Source: Streptomyces sp. NBC_00376 (GTDB lineage: Bacteria > Actinomycetota > Actinomycetes > Streptomycetales > Streptomycetaceae). Taken from it: a stretch of 64,000 nucleotides of DNA. Under the pieces are notes generated by a model. That model did not search any database. It was given only the letters and a program-made list of their open reading frames with translations, and had not been told where the DNA came from. The stretch covers positions 6,076,001-6,140,000 of the forward strand of contig NZ_CP107960.1 of assembly GCF_036077095.1 (NCBI RefSeq), read 5' to 3'. Below are positions 10,521 to 20,159 of the stretch, piece after piece; the stretch's first letter is position 1; every line of letters starts with the position of its first letter. The position numbers and the translations under genes are program-made.

Positions 10521-11522
10521 TCAGGGGGCGGTCGTTCCCAGGGCCCAGGTGGCGAGGGAGAGCGTGCCCATGGAGACCACCGTCGAGGCCACCACGGCAT
10601 TGCGGGCCGGCCGGGTGTCCAGACCGTACTGCTGGGCGTAGATGAAGGCGTTCTGAGCGGTCGGCAGCGCCGAGCAGAGCACCACGGCGAGCAGTTGGTG
10701 TTCCGGCAGATGCAGCAGCGGGCCGCCGACGGCCAGGGCCGTCAGGGGCTGGACCAGCGTCTTGAGCGCCACCGCCACAGCGACCTCGGCACGCGCCGCG
10801 CGCTCCGGCCGCGCCGTGTTCTGTGCGACTTCCGCCGAACCGGGGGCGGCCGGGCGGGCGTTCAGGGACAGACCCAGTGTGATCAGGGCCGTCGGCACGG
10901 CGGCGGCGCCGAGCAGATCGCAGGAGTGGGCGAGCGCGTGCGGCAGCCGCAGTCCGAGCGCGGACACGGCCACCCCGAGCAACGAGGCCATGATGATGGG
11001 GTTGCGGACCGGCATGGTCAGCATCCGCCGGAACACGACCGCCTTCCCGGAGCCCGGCTTTGTCCCCGCCCCCGTCCCCGAGTCGAGCAGCGCGAGGATC
11101 ACCGGGGAGACCAACAGGACCTGGAACAGGATGATCTGGGCGACGAACGACGCGTCACCGAGGACCTGGACCGCCACCGGGATGCCGAGATTGGCGGAGT
11201 TGACGTAGCCCGACGTCATGCTGCCGATCGCCCGGTCCGCCGTACCCCGTCCGAAGAGCCGCCCGGCCGCCAGGAACCCGAGACCGCAGACCAGCGCGGT
11301 GCCCGCCGCGAAGGCCACCATCGAGGCGTTGGCGAAGGTGTTCAGCCGGGCCCCGGAGACCATGGTGAACAGCGCGGCGGGCATGGCCACATGGAAGACG
11401 AACCGGCCGAGCACCGCCTCCGCCTGCGCACCGAGCAGTCCGCTGCGGCCGACCGCGTAACCGATCGCGGTGAGTATCCAGATGGGCGCGAAGGCGGAGA
11501 GCAGGGCGTGCATGCCCGCCAT
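10521..11522 (-). CDS. AEC family transporter (auxin efflux carrier-like)
   Basis: A 333-residue membrane protein with about ten hydrophobic segments. The start FAPIWILTAIGYAVGRSGLL, the mid-protein GYVNSANLGIPVA (the conserved Asn-x-x-x-x-G-I/L-P crossover) and PTAQNAFIYAQQYG near the end are typical of AEC permeases, which in bacteria export or import organic acids and similar anions. It lies 102 bases downstream of the CYP125-type gene on the same strand, so it may be co-transcribed and move a product of that pathway, which is inference. Starts at ATG 11522 and ATG 11513 are both acceptable; a GAGG lies just upstream. Confidence 0.82.
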   Translation of the reverse strand: MAGMHALLSAFAPIWILTAIGYAVGRSGLLGAQAEAVLGRFVFHVAMPAALFTMVSGARLNTFANASMVAFAAGTALVCGLGFLAAGRLFGRGTADRAIGSMTSGYVNSANLGIPVAVQVLGDASFVAQIILFQVLLVSPVILALLDSGTGAGTKPGSGKAVVFRRMLTMPVRNPIIMASLLGVAVSALGLRLPHALAHSCDLLGAAAVPTALITLGLSLNARPAAPGSAEVAQNTARPERAARAEVAVAVALKTLVQPLTALAVGGPLLHLPEHQLLAVVLCSALPTAQNAFIYAQQYGLDTRPARNAVVASTVVSMGTLSLATWALGTTAP

Positions 11523-11624
11523 GATCCTCGCGCCGTTGTGCGCCTCCCGCACGGGGGTTCGGCGGGAGGCGCGTCTCCGGCGCAGGATTCCGGCGTACGT
11601 CTCCGGCGCACGGACGGCAGCGGG

Positions 11625-12875
11625 TCAGCTCCTGGTGGTGCTGACCTGAAGCTGCTTGATCCCGTTGAGCCACGCCGAGCGCAGCCGCCGCGGATCGCCG
11701 ACCAGCCGCAGATCGGGCAGTACGTCCGCGATCGCGTTGAAGATCAGGTTGATCTCCATCACGGCGAGGGACTTGCCGAGGCAGAAGTGCGGCCCGCCGC
11801 CGCCGAAGCCGAGGTGGGGGTTGGGATCGCGGCTGATGTCGAAGGTCTCCGGGTTCTCGAAGACCTCGGGGTCGTTGTTGGCCGACGAGTAGAACAGCCC
11901 GACCCGGTCCCCCTTCTTGATCCGCTGCCCGCCCAGTTCGGTGTCCTGGGTGGCGGTCCGCTGGAAGGAGACCACGGGCGTGGCCCAGCGGACGATCTCC
12001 TCGGCGGTCGTCTCCGGGCGCTCGCTCTTGTAGAGCTCCCACTGGTCGGGGTGGGTGAGGAAGGCGTGCATGCCGTGGCTGATGGCGTTGCGGGTGGTCT
12101 CGTTGCCGGCCACCGCGAGCAGGATCACGAAGAAGCCGAACTCGTCGGAGGAGAGGTTCCCCTCGCCCTCCGCGGCGACCAGCTGGGAGACGATGTCCTT
12201 GGCCGGGCACTCCTTGCGGGCGGCCGCCAGGTTCATCGAGTACGAGACGATCTCCATGGCCGCCTCGGTGCCGACCTCCTCGGTGATCGCGTACTCGGGA
12301 TCGTCGTACGCGGCCATCTTGTTGGACCAGTCGAAGATCTTGGACCGGTCCTCCTGCGGTACGCCGATGAGTTCCGCGATCGCCTGGAGCGGCAGCTCGA
12401 CGGCGATGTTGGTGACGAAGTCGAACGATCCGTCCTCGTCGGCGGAGGCGAGCGCGGTCTCGACGATCGAACGGGCGCGGTCGCGCAGCGCCTGCTCCAG
12501 GGAGCGCACCGCCCGGGGGGTGAAGCCTCGCTGGACGATCTGGCGGACCCGGGTGTGCTCGGGCGGGTCCATGTTCAGCATGATCAGCTTCTGGACCTCG
12601 ATCTGGTCCCGGCTGATCGACTCGTTGAAGCGGATGACCGCGGTGTTGGTGTTCGAGGAGAACAGCTCGGGGTGGGTGGAGACGTACTTGACGTCCGCAT
12701 GCCGGGTGACGACCCAGTAGCCCTCGTCGTCGAAACCCGAGATGCCGGTCGGCTGGGCGCACCACCAGACCGGTGCGGTCTGCCGCATCTGCGTGAACTC
12801 GGGGTGCGGGATGCGGGCTTGGAGCAGATCGGGATCGGTGAAGTCGAACCCTGCGGGCAGATGGGGGCAGGACAT
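11625..12875 (-). CDS. CYP125-type cytochrome P450 (steroid C26/C27 monooxygenase)
   Basis: A 416-residue soluble P450. The heme-binding loop is FGGGGPHFCLGKSLA with Cys about 365; the I-helix oxygen-activation motif is AGNETTRN (about 256-263); the ExxR motif is in AEEIVRW. PPEHTRVRQIVQRGFTPRAV and NMDPPEH are typical of the CYP125/CYP142 branch, whose mycobacterial members hydroxylate the terminal methyl of cholesterol or cholestenone and start side-chain breakdown. Context agrees: it is divergent from a FadA5-type thiolase, as cyp125 and fadA5 are in Mycobacterium, and the shared promoter holds KstR-like boxes. Electrons probably come from a 3Fe-4S ferredoxin such as the one at 26523. The true substrate here could be another sterol-like lipid. 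Confidence 0.85.
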   Translation of the reverse strand: MSCPHLPAGFDFTDPDLLQARIPHPEFTQMRQTAPVWWCAQPTGISGFDDEGYWVVTRHADVKYVSTHPELFSSNTNTAVIRFNESISRDQIEVQKLIMLNMDPPEHTRVRQIVQRGFTPRAVRSLEQALRDRARSIVETALASADEDGSFDFVTNIAVELPLQAIAELIGVPQEDRSKIFDWSNKMAAYDDPEYAITEEVGTEAAMEIVSYSMNLAAARKECPAKDIVSQLVAAEGEGNLSSDEFGFFVILLAVAGNETTRNAISHGMHAFLTHPDQWELYKSERPETTAEEIVRWATPVVSFQRTATQDTELGGQRIKKGDRVGLFYSSANNDPEVFENPETFDISRDPNPHLGFGGGGPHFCLGKSLAVMEINLIFNAIADVLPDLRLVGDPRRLRSAWLNGIKQLQVSTTRS

Positions 12876-12914
12876 CGGCAGCTCCAGGTCGGTCCGAGGG
12901 CCGCCCGGACGTTG

Positions 12915-12931
12915 CCTGACGACCCATCAGA
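12915..12931. promoter_or_regulatory. Degenerate copy of the TCTGAC-N5-GTCAGA operator
   Basis: CCTGAC-GACCC-ATCAGA matches 10 of the 12 fixed positions of the palindrome found exactly at 24951, 53130 and 63387. It lies 40 bases upstream of the CYP125 start codon and 15 bases from a KstR-like box, the same pairing seen at the ALDH and FadE34 promoters. Confidence 0.4.
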
Positions 12932-12946
12932 TGTTGACGGAAAGGT

Positions 12947-12960
12947 AGTAACGAGTTCTA
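12947..12960. promoter_or_regulatory. KstR-like operator, CYP125 side
   Basis: The bottom strand reads TAGAACTCGTTACT, matching 7 of the 8 fixed bases of the mycobacterial KstR consensus TNNAACNNGTTNNA (only the last A fails). It lies about 72 bases before the CYP125 start, in the shared promoter region with the thiolase gene. Confidence 0.6.
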
Positions 12961-13082
12961 CAACTGGCAAGAGCGGCGGTCCGTTCTGTTGCGTGAAGGG
13001 TGAGTGAGGCCGGTATGAAGTGGTGCGCAAGGGCGTGCAGCACTCTTGCGTACCGGGGGTAAGCCTCATAAGACTGCTTGCA

Positions 13083-14325
<1,243 letters not shown>

Positions 14326-14438
14326 CCGGAAGCGCACGCGGAGGGGTGACCCCCGGCCCGGGGGTGTCGTCAGGTGTACCCCGGGCCGGGGGGCCACGCC
14401 GATGTCGGCGCGGCGCCCGGCCGCATAGCGTCGCGGCC

Positions 14439-15752
14439 ATGGACAACGACAACATCCGTACGGAGCACCGGACTTCACGCAATCGGCGACGCATCGCCCG
14501 CCGGACGACGGCGGCCGCCGCGGTGATGGTCCTGGCCGCCCTCGGCATCGCACCGGCCGTGGCGCAACAGCCCGGAGGGACGCCCGGGGCCACCGGGACA
14601 CCTGGGGTGCCCGGGGCGCAGCACCCGTACACCGCGCACGGCAGAGGAACCCTGCTGAGCGTCACCCCCGTGGCCGACCTCGACCGCGCGGACGTCGCCC
14701 GGTTCCTCGCCTCGGGCGGCATGGACACCGGCACCGTCCGCCACGGACTGCGCGCCTACCGCCTCACCTACCGCACCGTCACCCCCCAGGGCGCGCCCAC
14801 CACCGCGACCGGCCTCCTCGCCCTGCCCAAGGGCGGCCCCCACCGGCTCGACCTGGTCTCCGACACCCACGGCACCATGGCCCACCGCGACTACGCACCC
14901 TCCGTCGGCGAGGACTTCGGCCGCTACGCCCCGTACCTCCACGCCTCGGCGGGCCGTGCCGTCGCCGCGCCTGACTATCTGGGCCTCGGCAAGGGGCCCG
15001 GACGCCACCCGTACATGGACACCAGGTCCTCCGTCACCGCCTCCGTCGACATGCTGAGGGCCGCCCGCACCGCCGCGCGGCGCCTGGACCGGCCGCTCAC
15101 CGGCGATGTGTACGCCAGCGGCTTCTCCCAGGGCGGCCAGGTCGCGATGGCCCTGGGCAAGGCGCTCGACGGCGGCGCCGACCGGCACTTCAGGCTCCGG
15201 GCGCTCGCCCCCGTATCGGGCCCCTACGACATCGAGCACGCGGAGACACCCGCCCTGTTCGACGGCCGGGTCAACGACATCAGCGCCGTCTTCTACATGT
15301 CGTACTACCTCACCGCGCAGAGCAGACTGCACCCGCTCTACAAGGACCCCTCCGAGGCGTTCCGGAAGCCGTACGCCGCGATCGTGGACGACCTCTTCGA
15401 CACGAACCACACCGAGGAGGAGATCATCCCGGCCCTGCCCGCGACACTGAAGGAACTGCTCACCGACGACTACTACCGCCGGCTCCAGCACCCCACCGGC
15501 GGACTGCTGGCCGCGGCGCGCGCCCAGGACGGCAACTGCGCCTGGAAGCCGGACGTTCCGGTGCGGCTCTACTCCTCGTCCGGCGACACCGACGTCCCGA
15601 TCGCCAACGCCCGCCACTGCGCCGCAGATCTGGCCGCGCGGGGCGTCGACGCCCCGGTGGTCGACCAGGGCGGGGCCGACCACAACACCACGTACATGAA
15701 GTCGGGTCCGCAGATCGTCCGCTGGTTCGACACGGTGGCCGCGCGGCGCTGA
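14439..15752 (+). CDS. Secreted alpha/beta hydrolase (lipase-like)
   Basis: A 437-residue exported protein. A long Arg-rich N-region and hydrophobic core (about residues 24-42) give a signal peptide ending VAQQP, followed by a short Gly/Pro-rich stretch (PGGTPGATGTPGVPG). The catalytic domain has the nucleophile elbow GFSQGG, a likely acid in SGDTDVPI, and the His in GGADHNTTYM. It resembles secretory lipase and alpha/beta hydrolase families acting on esters outside the cell; the substrate is not predictable. Start: ATG 14439; TAGCGT ends 7 bases before it (14426-14431) and no SD is present, so a leaderless mRNA is likely. The frame is open upstream but runs antisense-like through the thiolase gene. 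Confidence 0.78.
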   Translation: MDNDNIRTEHRTSRNRRRIARRTTAAAAVMVLAALGIAPAVAQQPGGTPGATGTPGVPGAQHPYTAHGRGTLLSVTPVADLDRADVARFLASGGMDTGTVRHGLRAYRLTYRTVTPQGAPTTATGLLALPKGGPHRLDLVSDTHGTMAHRDYAPSVGEDFGRYAPYLHASAGRAVAAPDYLGLGKGPGRHPYMDTRSSVTASVDMLRAARTAARRLDRPLTGDVYASGFSQGGQVAMALGKALDGGADRHFRLRALAPVSGPYDIEHAETPALFDGRVNDISAVFYMSYYLTAQSRLHPLYKDPSEAFRKPYAAIVDDLFDTNHTEEEIIPALPATLKELLTDDYYRRLQHPTGGLLAAARAQDGNCAWKPDVPVRLYSSSGDTDVPIANARHCAADLAARGVDAPVVDQGGADHNTTYMKSGPQIVRWFDTVAARR

Positions 15753-15813
15753 GCGAGCCGGCCCGTGGGGCGGGAGGAGCCGGGGGAGAGCAGGGGGAAG
15801 CGAGGGGTGTGGG

Positions 15814-15843
15814 GGACCCCGGCCGGTGCTCCGGCCGGGGTCC
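15814..15843. terminator. Terminator hairpin between convergent genes
   Basis: A 13-bp perfect GC-rich stem (15814-15826 with 15831-15843) closes on a TGCT loop. It sits between the stop of the rightward hydrolase gene and the stop of the leftward gene ending at 15870, so it may serve both. Confidence 0.75.
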
Positions 15844-15869
15844 GCGTCGTCGGGGCGACGGGGCGTGCC

Positions 15870-16679
15870 TCAGTACGGCACGTGGGTGGGGAAGGTGGCG
15901 GTGGGGCTGAACAGCGCCGCGTATCCCTCTTCGCGGCGGTGCCGCCCGGACCGGCTGACGTCCGCGACCGGGTGCGCGAGCGTGATCAGCCCGTCGTTGG
16001 CGAGTTCCTGTACGCGCATCAGCAGTGTTCGTACCTCCAGGCCGAGTTCGGCGGCCACCGTCTGCAGATCGAGGCCGGATTCCCAGCTCCACAGCAGCAC
16101 GGAGTCCATGCTCGGCGACCAGATGACGGTGTGCTCCACCTCGGCAGGCGGAGACTGAGCCGGGATGTGGGCCAGGACCCCGGTTGTCGCCGGGGCCGGA
16201 GCCGGCGCCGGAATCGGCGTCGGAGCCTGTGCGGGTGTCGGAGGCGCGGCCGGAGTGGGGGGTGCGGCCGCGGTCACGCTCACGGCCGGTGTCCGGGCCG
16301 GGGCGGGCCGCGGTGCGTCCGGCGGCGGTGCGGGGGTCTCGTCGGCCGGGTGCGGCACGGCGCGTCGGGGTGTGGCGGACGGCTTCCCCGCCGGTTCGCC
16401 CTTCGTCGGCGAGGCCTGGCTCAGGAGCTCCTGGGCAAGGGACCGTGCGTCACTGCGGCCGACGGTGCGTCGTGCTAATCGCACCTCGCGTTCGTTCAGG
16501 CCCATCAAGTCAGCGATCGAACCGTCGTCGCCGACCGTGACGGCGAAAGCGGCCAGCGTTCGGCTCCGCTCCGCCTGTGTCTCGTCCAGCACCGCCTGTG
16601 CGCGGCGCATACGTTCGTCGCTGGCGCAGAAAGCTTCCGCCAGGACGCTGTTCCGCTCCCAGATTTCTCGTGGTTCCAC
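15870..16679 (-). CDS. Hypothetical protein with Pro/Ala-rich linker between two helical domains
   Basis: About 269 residues, not recognised. The N-terminal 95 residues or so are helical and charged (ERNSVLAEAFCASDERMRRAQAVLDE) and include a possible helix-turn-helix (GSIADLMGLNEREVRLARR). A long Pro/Ala/Thr linker follows, then about 75 residues with a second winged-helix-like pattern (SMDSVLLWSWESGLDLQTVAAELGLEVRTLLMRVQELANDGLI). No signal or membrane segment is visible, so it is likely cytoplasmic and may bind DNA. The start is unclear: GTG 16679 is taken because codon use becomes gene-like only from there; a TTG at 16727 would add 16 residues. Third-position GC is lower near the start than in neighbours. 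Confidence 0.6.
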   Translation of the reverse strand: MEPREIWERNSVLAEAFCASDERMRRAQAVLDETQAERSRTLAAFAVTVGDDGSIADLMGLNEREVRLARRTVGRSDARSLAQELLSQASPTKGEPAGKPSATPRRAVPHPADETPAPPPDAPRPAPARTPAVSVTAAAPPTPAAPPTPAQAPTPIPAPAPAPATTGVLAHIPAQSPPAEVEHTVIWSPSMDSVLLWSWESGLDLQTVAAELGLEVRTLLMRVQELANDGLITLAHPVADVSRSGRHRREEGYAALFSPTATFPTHVPY

Positions 16680-16813
16680 GGAAGAGACAACGCGCCGGTC
16701 GCCGCTGGGAAAGGACGGGCGACCCAAAAGCCCCTAAATGGACTAACGCGTAATTAAGTTGGCCAAGTGATGTCAAGCGCCCTGTTGACTCGGGCGGGTG
16801 AGGTCGGGTACGG

Positions 16814-16844
16814 CGAAGGCCCCGACCGGTGGTCGGGGCCTTCG
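16814..16844 (-). terminator. Terminator after the SLT transglycosylase gene
   Basis: A 14-bp perfect stem (16814-16827 with 16831-16844) closes on a GGT loop. It starts 27 bases beyond the stop codon of the leftward transglycosylase gene. Confidence 0.8.
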
Positions 16845-16870
16845 GGTCTGCCTGCCTACGAACCGTCGGT

Positions 16871-17311
16871 TCAGTACCAGTGGTTGGCCTGCCAGAACGA
16901 CCAGGCGCCGCACGGGCTGCCGTAGCGGGAGTTCATGTAGTCCATGCCCCACTTGATCTGGGTGGAGGGGTTGGTCCTCCAGTCGGCACCGGCGGCGGCC
17001 ATCTTCGAGCCGGGCAGGGCCTGCACGAGACCGTAGGCGCCGGAGGAGGCGTTGGTCGCGGTGTGGTTCCAGCCGCTCTCGTGCTGGACGATGTTGCTGA
17101 AGCACTGGAACTGCGCGGCGTCGCCGATCATCGCCCTCGCCGTGGCCTGCGCGCTCGCTCCGACGGACGTCGGCGCGGCGGCCGGAGCGGCCATGGCCGG
17201 CGTGACACCGAGGCCCAGACCGGTGGCGCCGAGGAGTACGGCGGCGCCGGCGACGGCGGACTTGCGGCGGGCGGTGCGGGGCTTGGCGAGGATGTTGCGG
17301 GCGAACGACAC
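16871..17311 (-). CDS. Secreted SLT-type transglycosylase-like protein
   Basis: A 146-residue exported protein. A signal peptide (RRKSAVAGAAVLLGATGLGLGVTPAMA-A, cleavage near residue 42) precedes a compact C-terminal domain with HESGWNHTATNASSGAYGLVQALPGSKM and a DYMNSRYGSPCGAWSFW ending. This is the short lysozyme/SLT-like domain of streptomycete wall hydrolases. Glu in HESGW is the expected catalytic acid; the product would be cleaved glycan strands of peptidoglycan. Two cysteines may form a disulfide. It is monocistronic, followed by a strong terminator and preceded by a long untranslated region. Confidence 0.85.
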   Translation of the reverse strand: MSFARNILAKPRTARRKSAVAGAAVLLGATGLGLGVTPAMAAPAAAPTSVGASAQATARAMIGDAAQFQCFSNIVQHESGWNHTATNASSGAYGLVQALPGSKMAAAGADWRTNPSTQIKWGMDYMNSRYGSPCGAWSFWQANHWY

Positions 17312-17631
17312 AGAGAGTCCTGACGTCGGGTACGGGGGAGTCGCGGGCCGGTCCGGATCGTGCGGTCGTGCTGGTGGGCCGGTCTTCGTCGACCGCGGTC
17401 CGGTTCGGCGGACCCCGCGGTGCTCGGCGACTCATCCAGTGTTAGCGGCGGCGTTCAGCCATGGCAACGACCCCGGATGCGAGCCCGTCTCGTACCCGGA
17501 CCGAAGGGCCCCGGTCCGCCCCGACCGACCCGAAGGCGTCATGGCAGGTCGGATGGGGCGCCGAGCGGGCCCCACGATTCACGGCCGACCACTACCCCGC
17601 ATAGTGGAGGACCAAGGGCCTGTGGGAGCCC
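17312..17631. other. 320-base gap upstream of the SLT gene, no gene seen
   Basis: The region separates the start of the leftward transglycosylase gene from the stop of the leftward ECF operon. It should contain the transglycosylase promoter and a long 5' leader. Wall-hydrolase genes of Streptomyces often have a c-di-AMP (ydaO) riboswitch, so I looked for one. I could not find its conserved elements with confidence. No coding frame is convincing. Confidence 0.5.
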
Positions 17632-18450
17632 TCACTCGCGGGGAGCGTCAAATGTGACCTGGGCCTCGAAGTTGGCGCGGCGGGTGGCCCGTCGCAGCGC
17701 CTTCAGCAGCGCCGGACCGACGGCCAGCGTCAGTACCGCGGTGAGCACCGCCCGGCCCAGGTCCCAGCCGAGCGAGGTGGCCGCGCAGTACGCGAGGAAG
17801 CGGACCAGGTTGTCCGCCAGCGGATCGCCCGCGTGGAACGAGATGCCCGAGCCGGCCGGGGGCACGATCGTCCAGCCGTACAGGTTCATCACCGTGCCGT
17901 ACGCGAACGACGCCACGAAGCCGAACCCCGCCAGCATCAGCAGCTCTCCCCGCCCGCGCAGCCGGTCCGGGCCCGGCAGCAGGCCCGCGCCCATCGCGAA
18001 CCAGCCCATCGACAGCATCTGGAACGGCATCCACGGCCCCACCCCGCCGGTGAGCAGCGCGGAGGCGAACATCGTCACCGAGCCGAGCACGAAGCCGAAG
18101 CCGGGCCCGAGCACCCGGCCGCTCAGCACCATCAGGAAGAACATCGGCTCCAGCCCGGCCGTGCCCGCCCCCAGCGGCCGCAGGGCCGCGCCGACCGCGG
18201 CCAGCACCCCCAGCATCGCCACCGCCTTCGCGTCCAGACCGGAGTCCGCGATCATCGCGACGACCACCCCGACCAGCAGCGGCAGCAGCGCGGCGAACAG
18301 CCACGGCGCGTCCTGCGAGTGCGCCAGACCGGCACCGGGGTCGGCCAGCAGCGGCCAGCCGAACGCGACCACCCCGATCGCGCTGATGAGGACGAGCGCG
18401 GCGATCGCGCGCGGCCCGAGCCGTACCGGCCGCACCTGGCGGCCGCTCAT
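17632..18450 (-). CDS. ECF transporter substrate-binding (S) component, probably for cobalamin
   Basis: A 272-residue polytopic membrane protein with about six to seven hydrophobic segments, including GLEPMFFLMVLSGRVLGPGFGFVLGSVTMFASALLTGGVGPWMPFQMLSMGWFAMGAGLL, the small-residue-rich helices usual in ECF S components. It would bind the vitamin and topple in the membrane to deliver it. It is the last gene of a five-gene leftward operon and its ATG overlaps the ATPase stop (ATGA), so it is translationally coupled. Cobalamin as substrate is inferred from the cobalamin riboswitch at the head of the operon, not from this sequence. Confidence 0.8.
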   Translation of the reverse strand: MSGRQVRPVRLGPRAIAALVLISAIGVVAFGWPLLADPGAGLAHSQDAPWLFAALLPLLVGVVVAMIADSGLDAKAVAMLGVLAAVGAALRPLGAGTAGLEPMFFLMVLSGRVLGPGFGFVLGSVTMFASALLTGGVGPWMPFQMLSMGWFAMGAGLLPGPDRLRGRGELLMLAGFGFVASFAYGTVMNLYGWTIVPPAGSGISFHAGDPLADNLVRFLAYCAATSLGWDLGRAVLTAVLTLAVGPALLKALRRATRRANFEAQVTFDAPRE

Positions 18451-20159
18451 GACGGCTCTCCCAGCGCGGCACGCACCTGGGCCACGGTCAGCCACTCCTG
18501 CGGGGCGAGGATCTTCGCGGTCTGCGGGGCGAACGCCGGGGACGAGACCACCACCTGCCGGGTCTCCCCGTCCGCGACGACCTCCCCGTCGGCGAGGATC
18601 ACCACCCGGTGCGCCAGCTCCGCCGCGAGCTCCACATCGTGCGTGGCCAGCACGATCGCGTGGCCGTCGGCCGCGAGGCCCCGGAGCACCCCGACCAGCC
18701 GGGCCTTCGCCGCGTAGTCCAGGCCACGGGTCGGCTCGTCCAGGAGCAGCAGCGGGGGCCGCGCGGTGAGCACGACGGCCAGGGCGAGTGCGAGGCGCTG
18801 GCCCTCGGAGAGATCGCGGGGATGGGTGTCGTCCGGTACGCCGGGCAGCAGCTCGGAGACCAGGGCCCGGCAGCTGCCGGGGGCGGCGCCCGCGTCGCTG
18901 TCCGCCGCGGCGCACTCGGCGGCGACGGTGTCCGCGTACAGCAGATCGCGCGGTTCCTGCGGTACGAGCCCGACCCGGCGCACCATCTCGCGCGGCTGGG
19001 TGCGGTGCGGGGCCCGGCCGCCGACGAGGACGGTGCCGGTGGTGGGCTCGACCATGCCGACGAGGGCGGCCAGCAGGGTGGACTTGCCCGAGCCGTTGCG
19101 GCCCATCAGGGCGACGGTCTCGCCGGGGGCGACGGTGAGCGTCACCCGGCGCAGCGCCTCGACGCGCCCGCGCCGTACGCCGAGCCGTTCGACCCGGGCC
19201 GTGACGTCGGCGACCGGCTCGGGCACATCGGCCGTCCGCGCGCCGCGCCCCAGCAGCCGGGCCAGGACACCGCGCCGCACGGGGGAGGGGCTCAGCGGCA
19301 CCGGGGCGGGAGCGGCCACCGGCCCCGGAGCGGGCGGACGCACCGGCGCCAGCCGTTCGCGCAGGTCCGCCGCCCGGCGCCGGGCATCGCGGACCGAGAG
19401 CGGCAGCGGCTCCCACCCCGCCAGCCGGCCCAGCGCGACGACCGGCGGGCGGACCGGGGAGACGGCCATGACGTCCGCGGGCTCGCCCACGACCGGGGCG
19501 GCGCCCGGCGACGGCAGCAGGACGACCCGGTCCGCGTACTGCACCACCCGCTCCAGCCGGTGCTCCGCCATCAGGACCGTCGTACCCAGGTCGTGCACCA
19601 GCCGTTGCAGCACGGCGAGGACCTCCTCGGCCGCCGCCGGGTCCAGGGCGGACGTCGGCTCGTCGAGTACCAGGACCTTCGGGTGCGGGGTGAGGACGGA
19701 ACCGATCGCGACCCGCTGCTGCTGACCGCCGGAGAGCGTGGCGATCGGCCGGTCGCGCAGCCCGGCGAGCCCCAGCAGGTCCAGGGTCTCCTCGACCCGC
19801 CGCCGCATCACGTCGGGGGCCAGGCCCAGCGACTCCATGCCGTACGCCAGCTCGTCCTCGACCGTGTCGGTGACGAAGTGGGAGAGCGGGTCCTGGCCCA
19901 CCGTGCCGACCAGGTCGGCGAGTTCACGCGGTTTGTGGGTACGGGTGTCACGCCCGTCGACCGTGACCCGGCCGCTCATCGTGCCGCCGGTGAAGTGCGG
20001 CACCAGACCCGAAACGGCACCCAGCAGCGTCGACTTGCCGACCCCGGACGGGCCTACGAGCAGCACCAGCTCGCCCTCGGGCACGGTCAGGTCGACCCCG
20101 GACAGGGTGGGGCGCTCCGTCCCTTCGTACCGCACCGAGACCTGCTCGAACCGGATCAC
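18447..20159 (-). CDS. ECF transporter ATPase, two fused nucleotide-binding domains (A-A')
   Basis: A 570-residue cytoplasmic ATPase made of two complete ABC domains. Domain 1 has Walker A GPSGVGKST (about 35-43), signature LSGGQQQR and Walker B VLVLDEPTSALD. A Pro-rich linker (about 270-310) follows. Domain 2 has Walker A GRNGSGKST, signature LSEGQRLALA and Walker B LLLLDEPTRGLD. ECF importers use either two separate A proteins or, as here, one fused protein. It energises the T and S subunits encoded on either side. Start: GTG 20159 with AAGGAG 5 bases upstream, overlapping the T stop as GTGA. The second signature (SEGQ) departs from the usual SGGQ. Confidence 0.88.
   Translation of the reverse strand: MIRFEQVSVRYEGTERPTLSGVDLTVPEGELVLLVGPSGVGKSTLLGAVSGLVPHFTGGTMSGRVTVDGRDTRTHKPRELADLVGTVGQDPLSHFVTDTVEDELAYGMESLGLAPDVMRRRVEETLDLLGLAGLRDRPIATLSGGQQQRVAIGSVLTPHPKVLVLDEPTSALDPAAAEEVLAVLQRLVHDLGTTVLMAEHRLERVVQYADRVVLLPSPGAAPVVGEPADVMAVSPVRPPVVALGRLAGWEPLPLSVRDARRRAADLRERLAPVRPPAPGPVAAPAPVPLSPSPVRRGVLARLLGRGARTADVPEPVADVTARVERLGVRRGRVEALRRVTLTVAPGETVALMGRNGSGKSTLLAALVGMVEPTTGTVLVGGRAPHRTQPREMVRRVGLVPQEPRDLLYADTVAAECAAADSDAGAAPGSCRALVSELLPGVPDDTHPRDLSEGQRLALALAVVLTARPPLLLLDEPTRGLDYAAKARLVGVLRGLAADGHAIVLATHDVELAAELAHRVVILADGEVVADGETRQVVVSSPAFAPQTAKILAPQEWLTVAQVRAALGEPS

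Noticed and set aside
17312..17631. c-di-AMP (ydaO) riboswitch upstream of the SLT transglycosylase
   Set aside because: Expected from other wall-hydrolase genes, but the conserved core could not be recognised with confidence.
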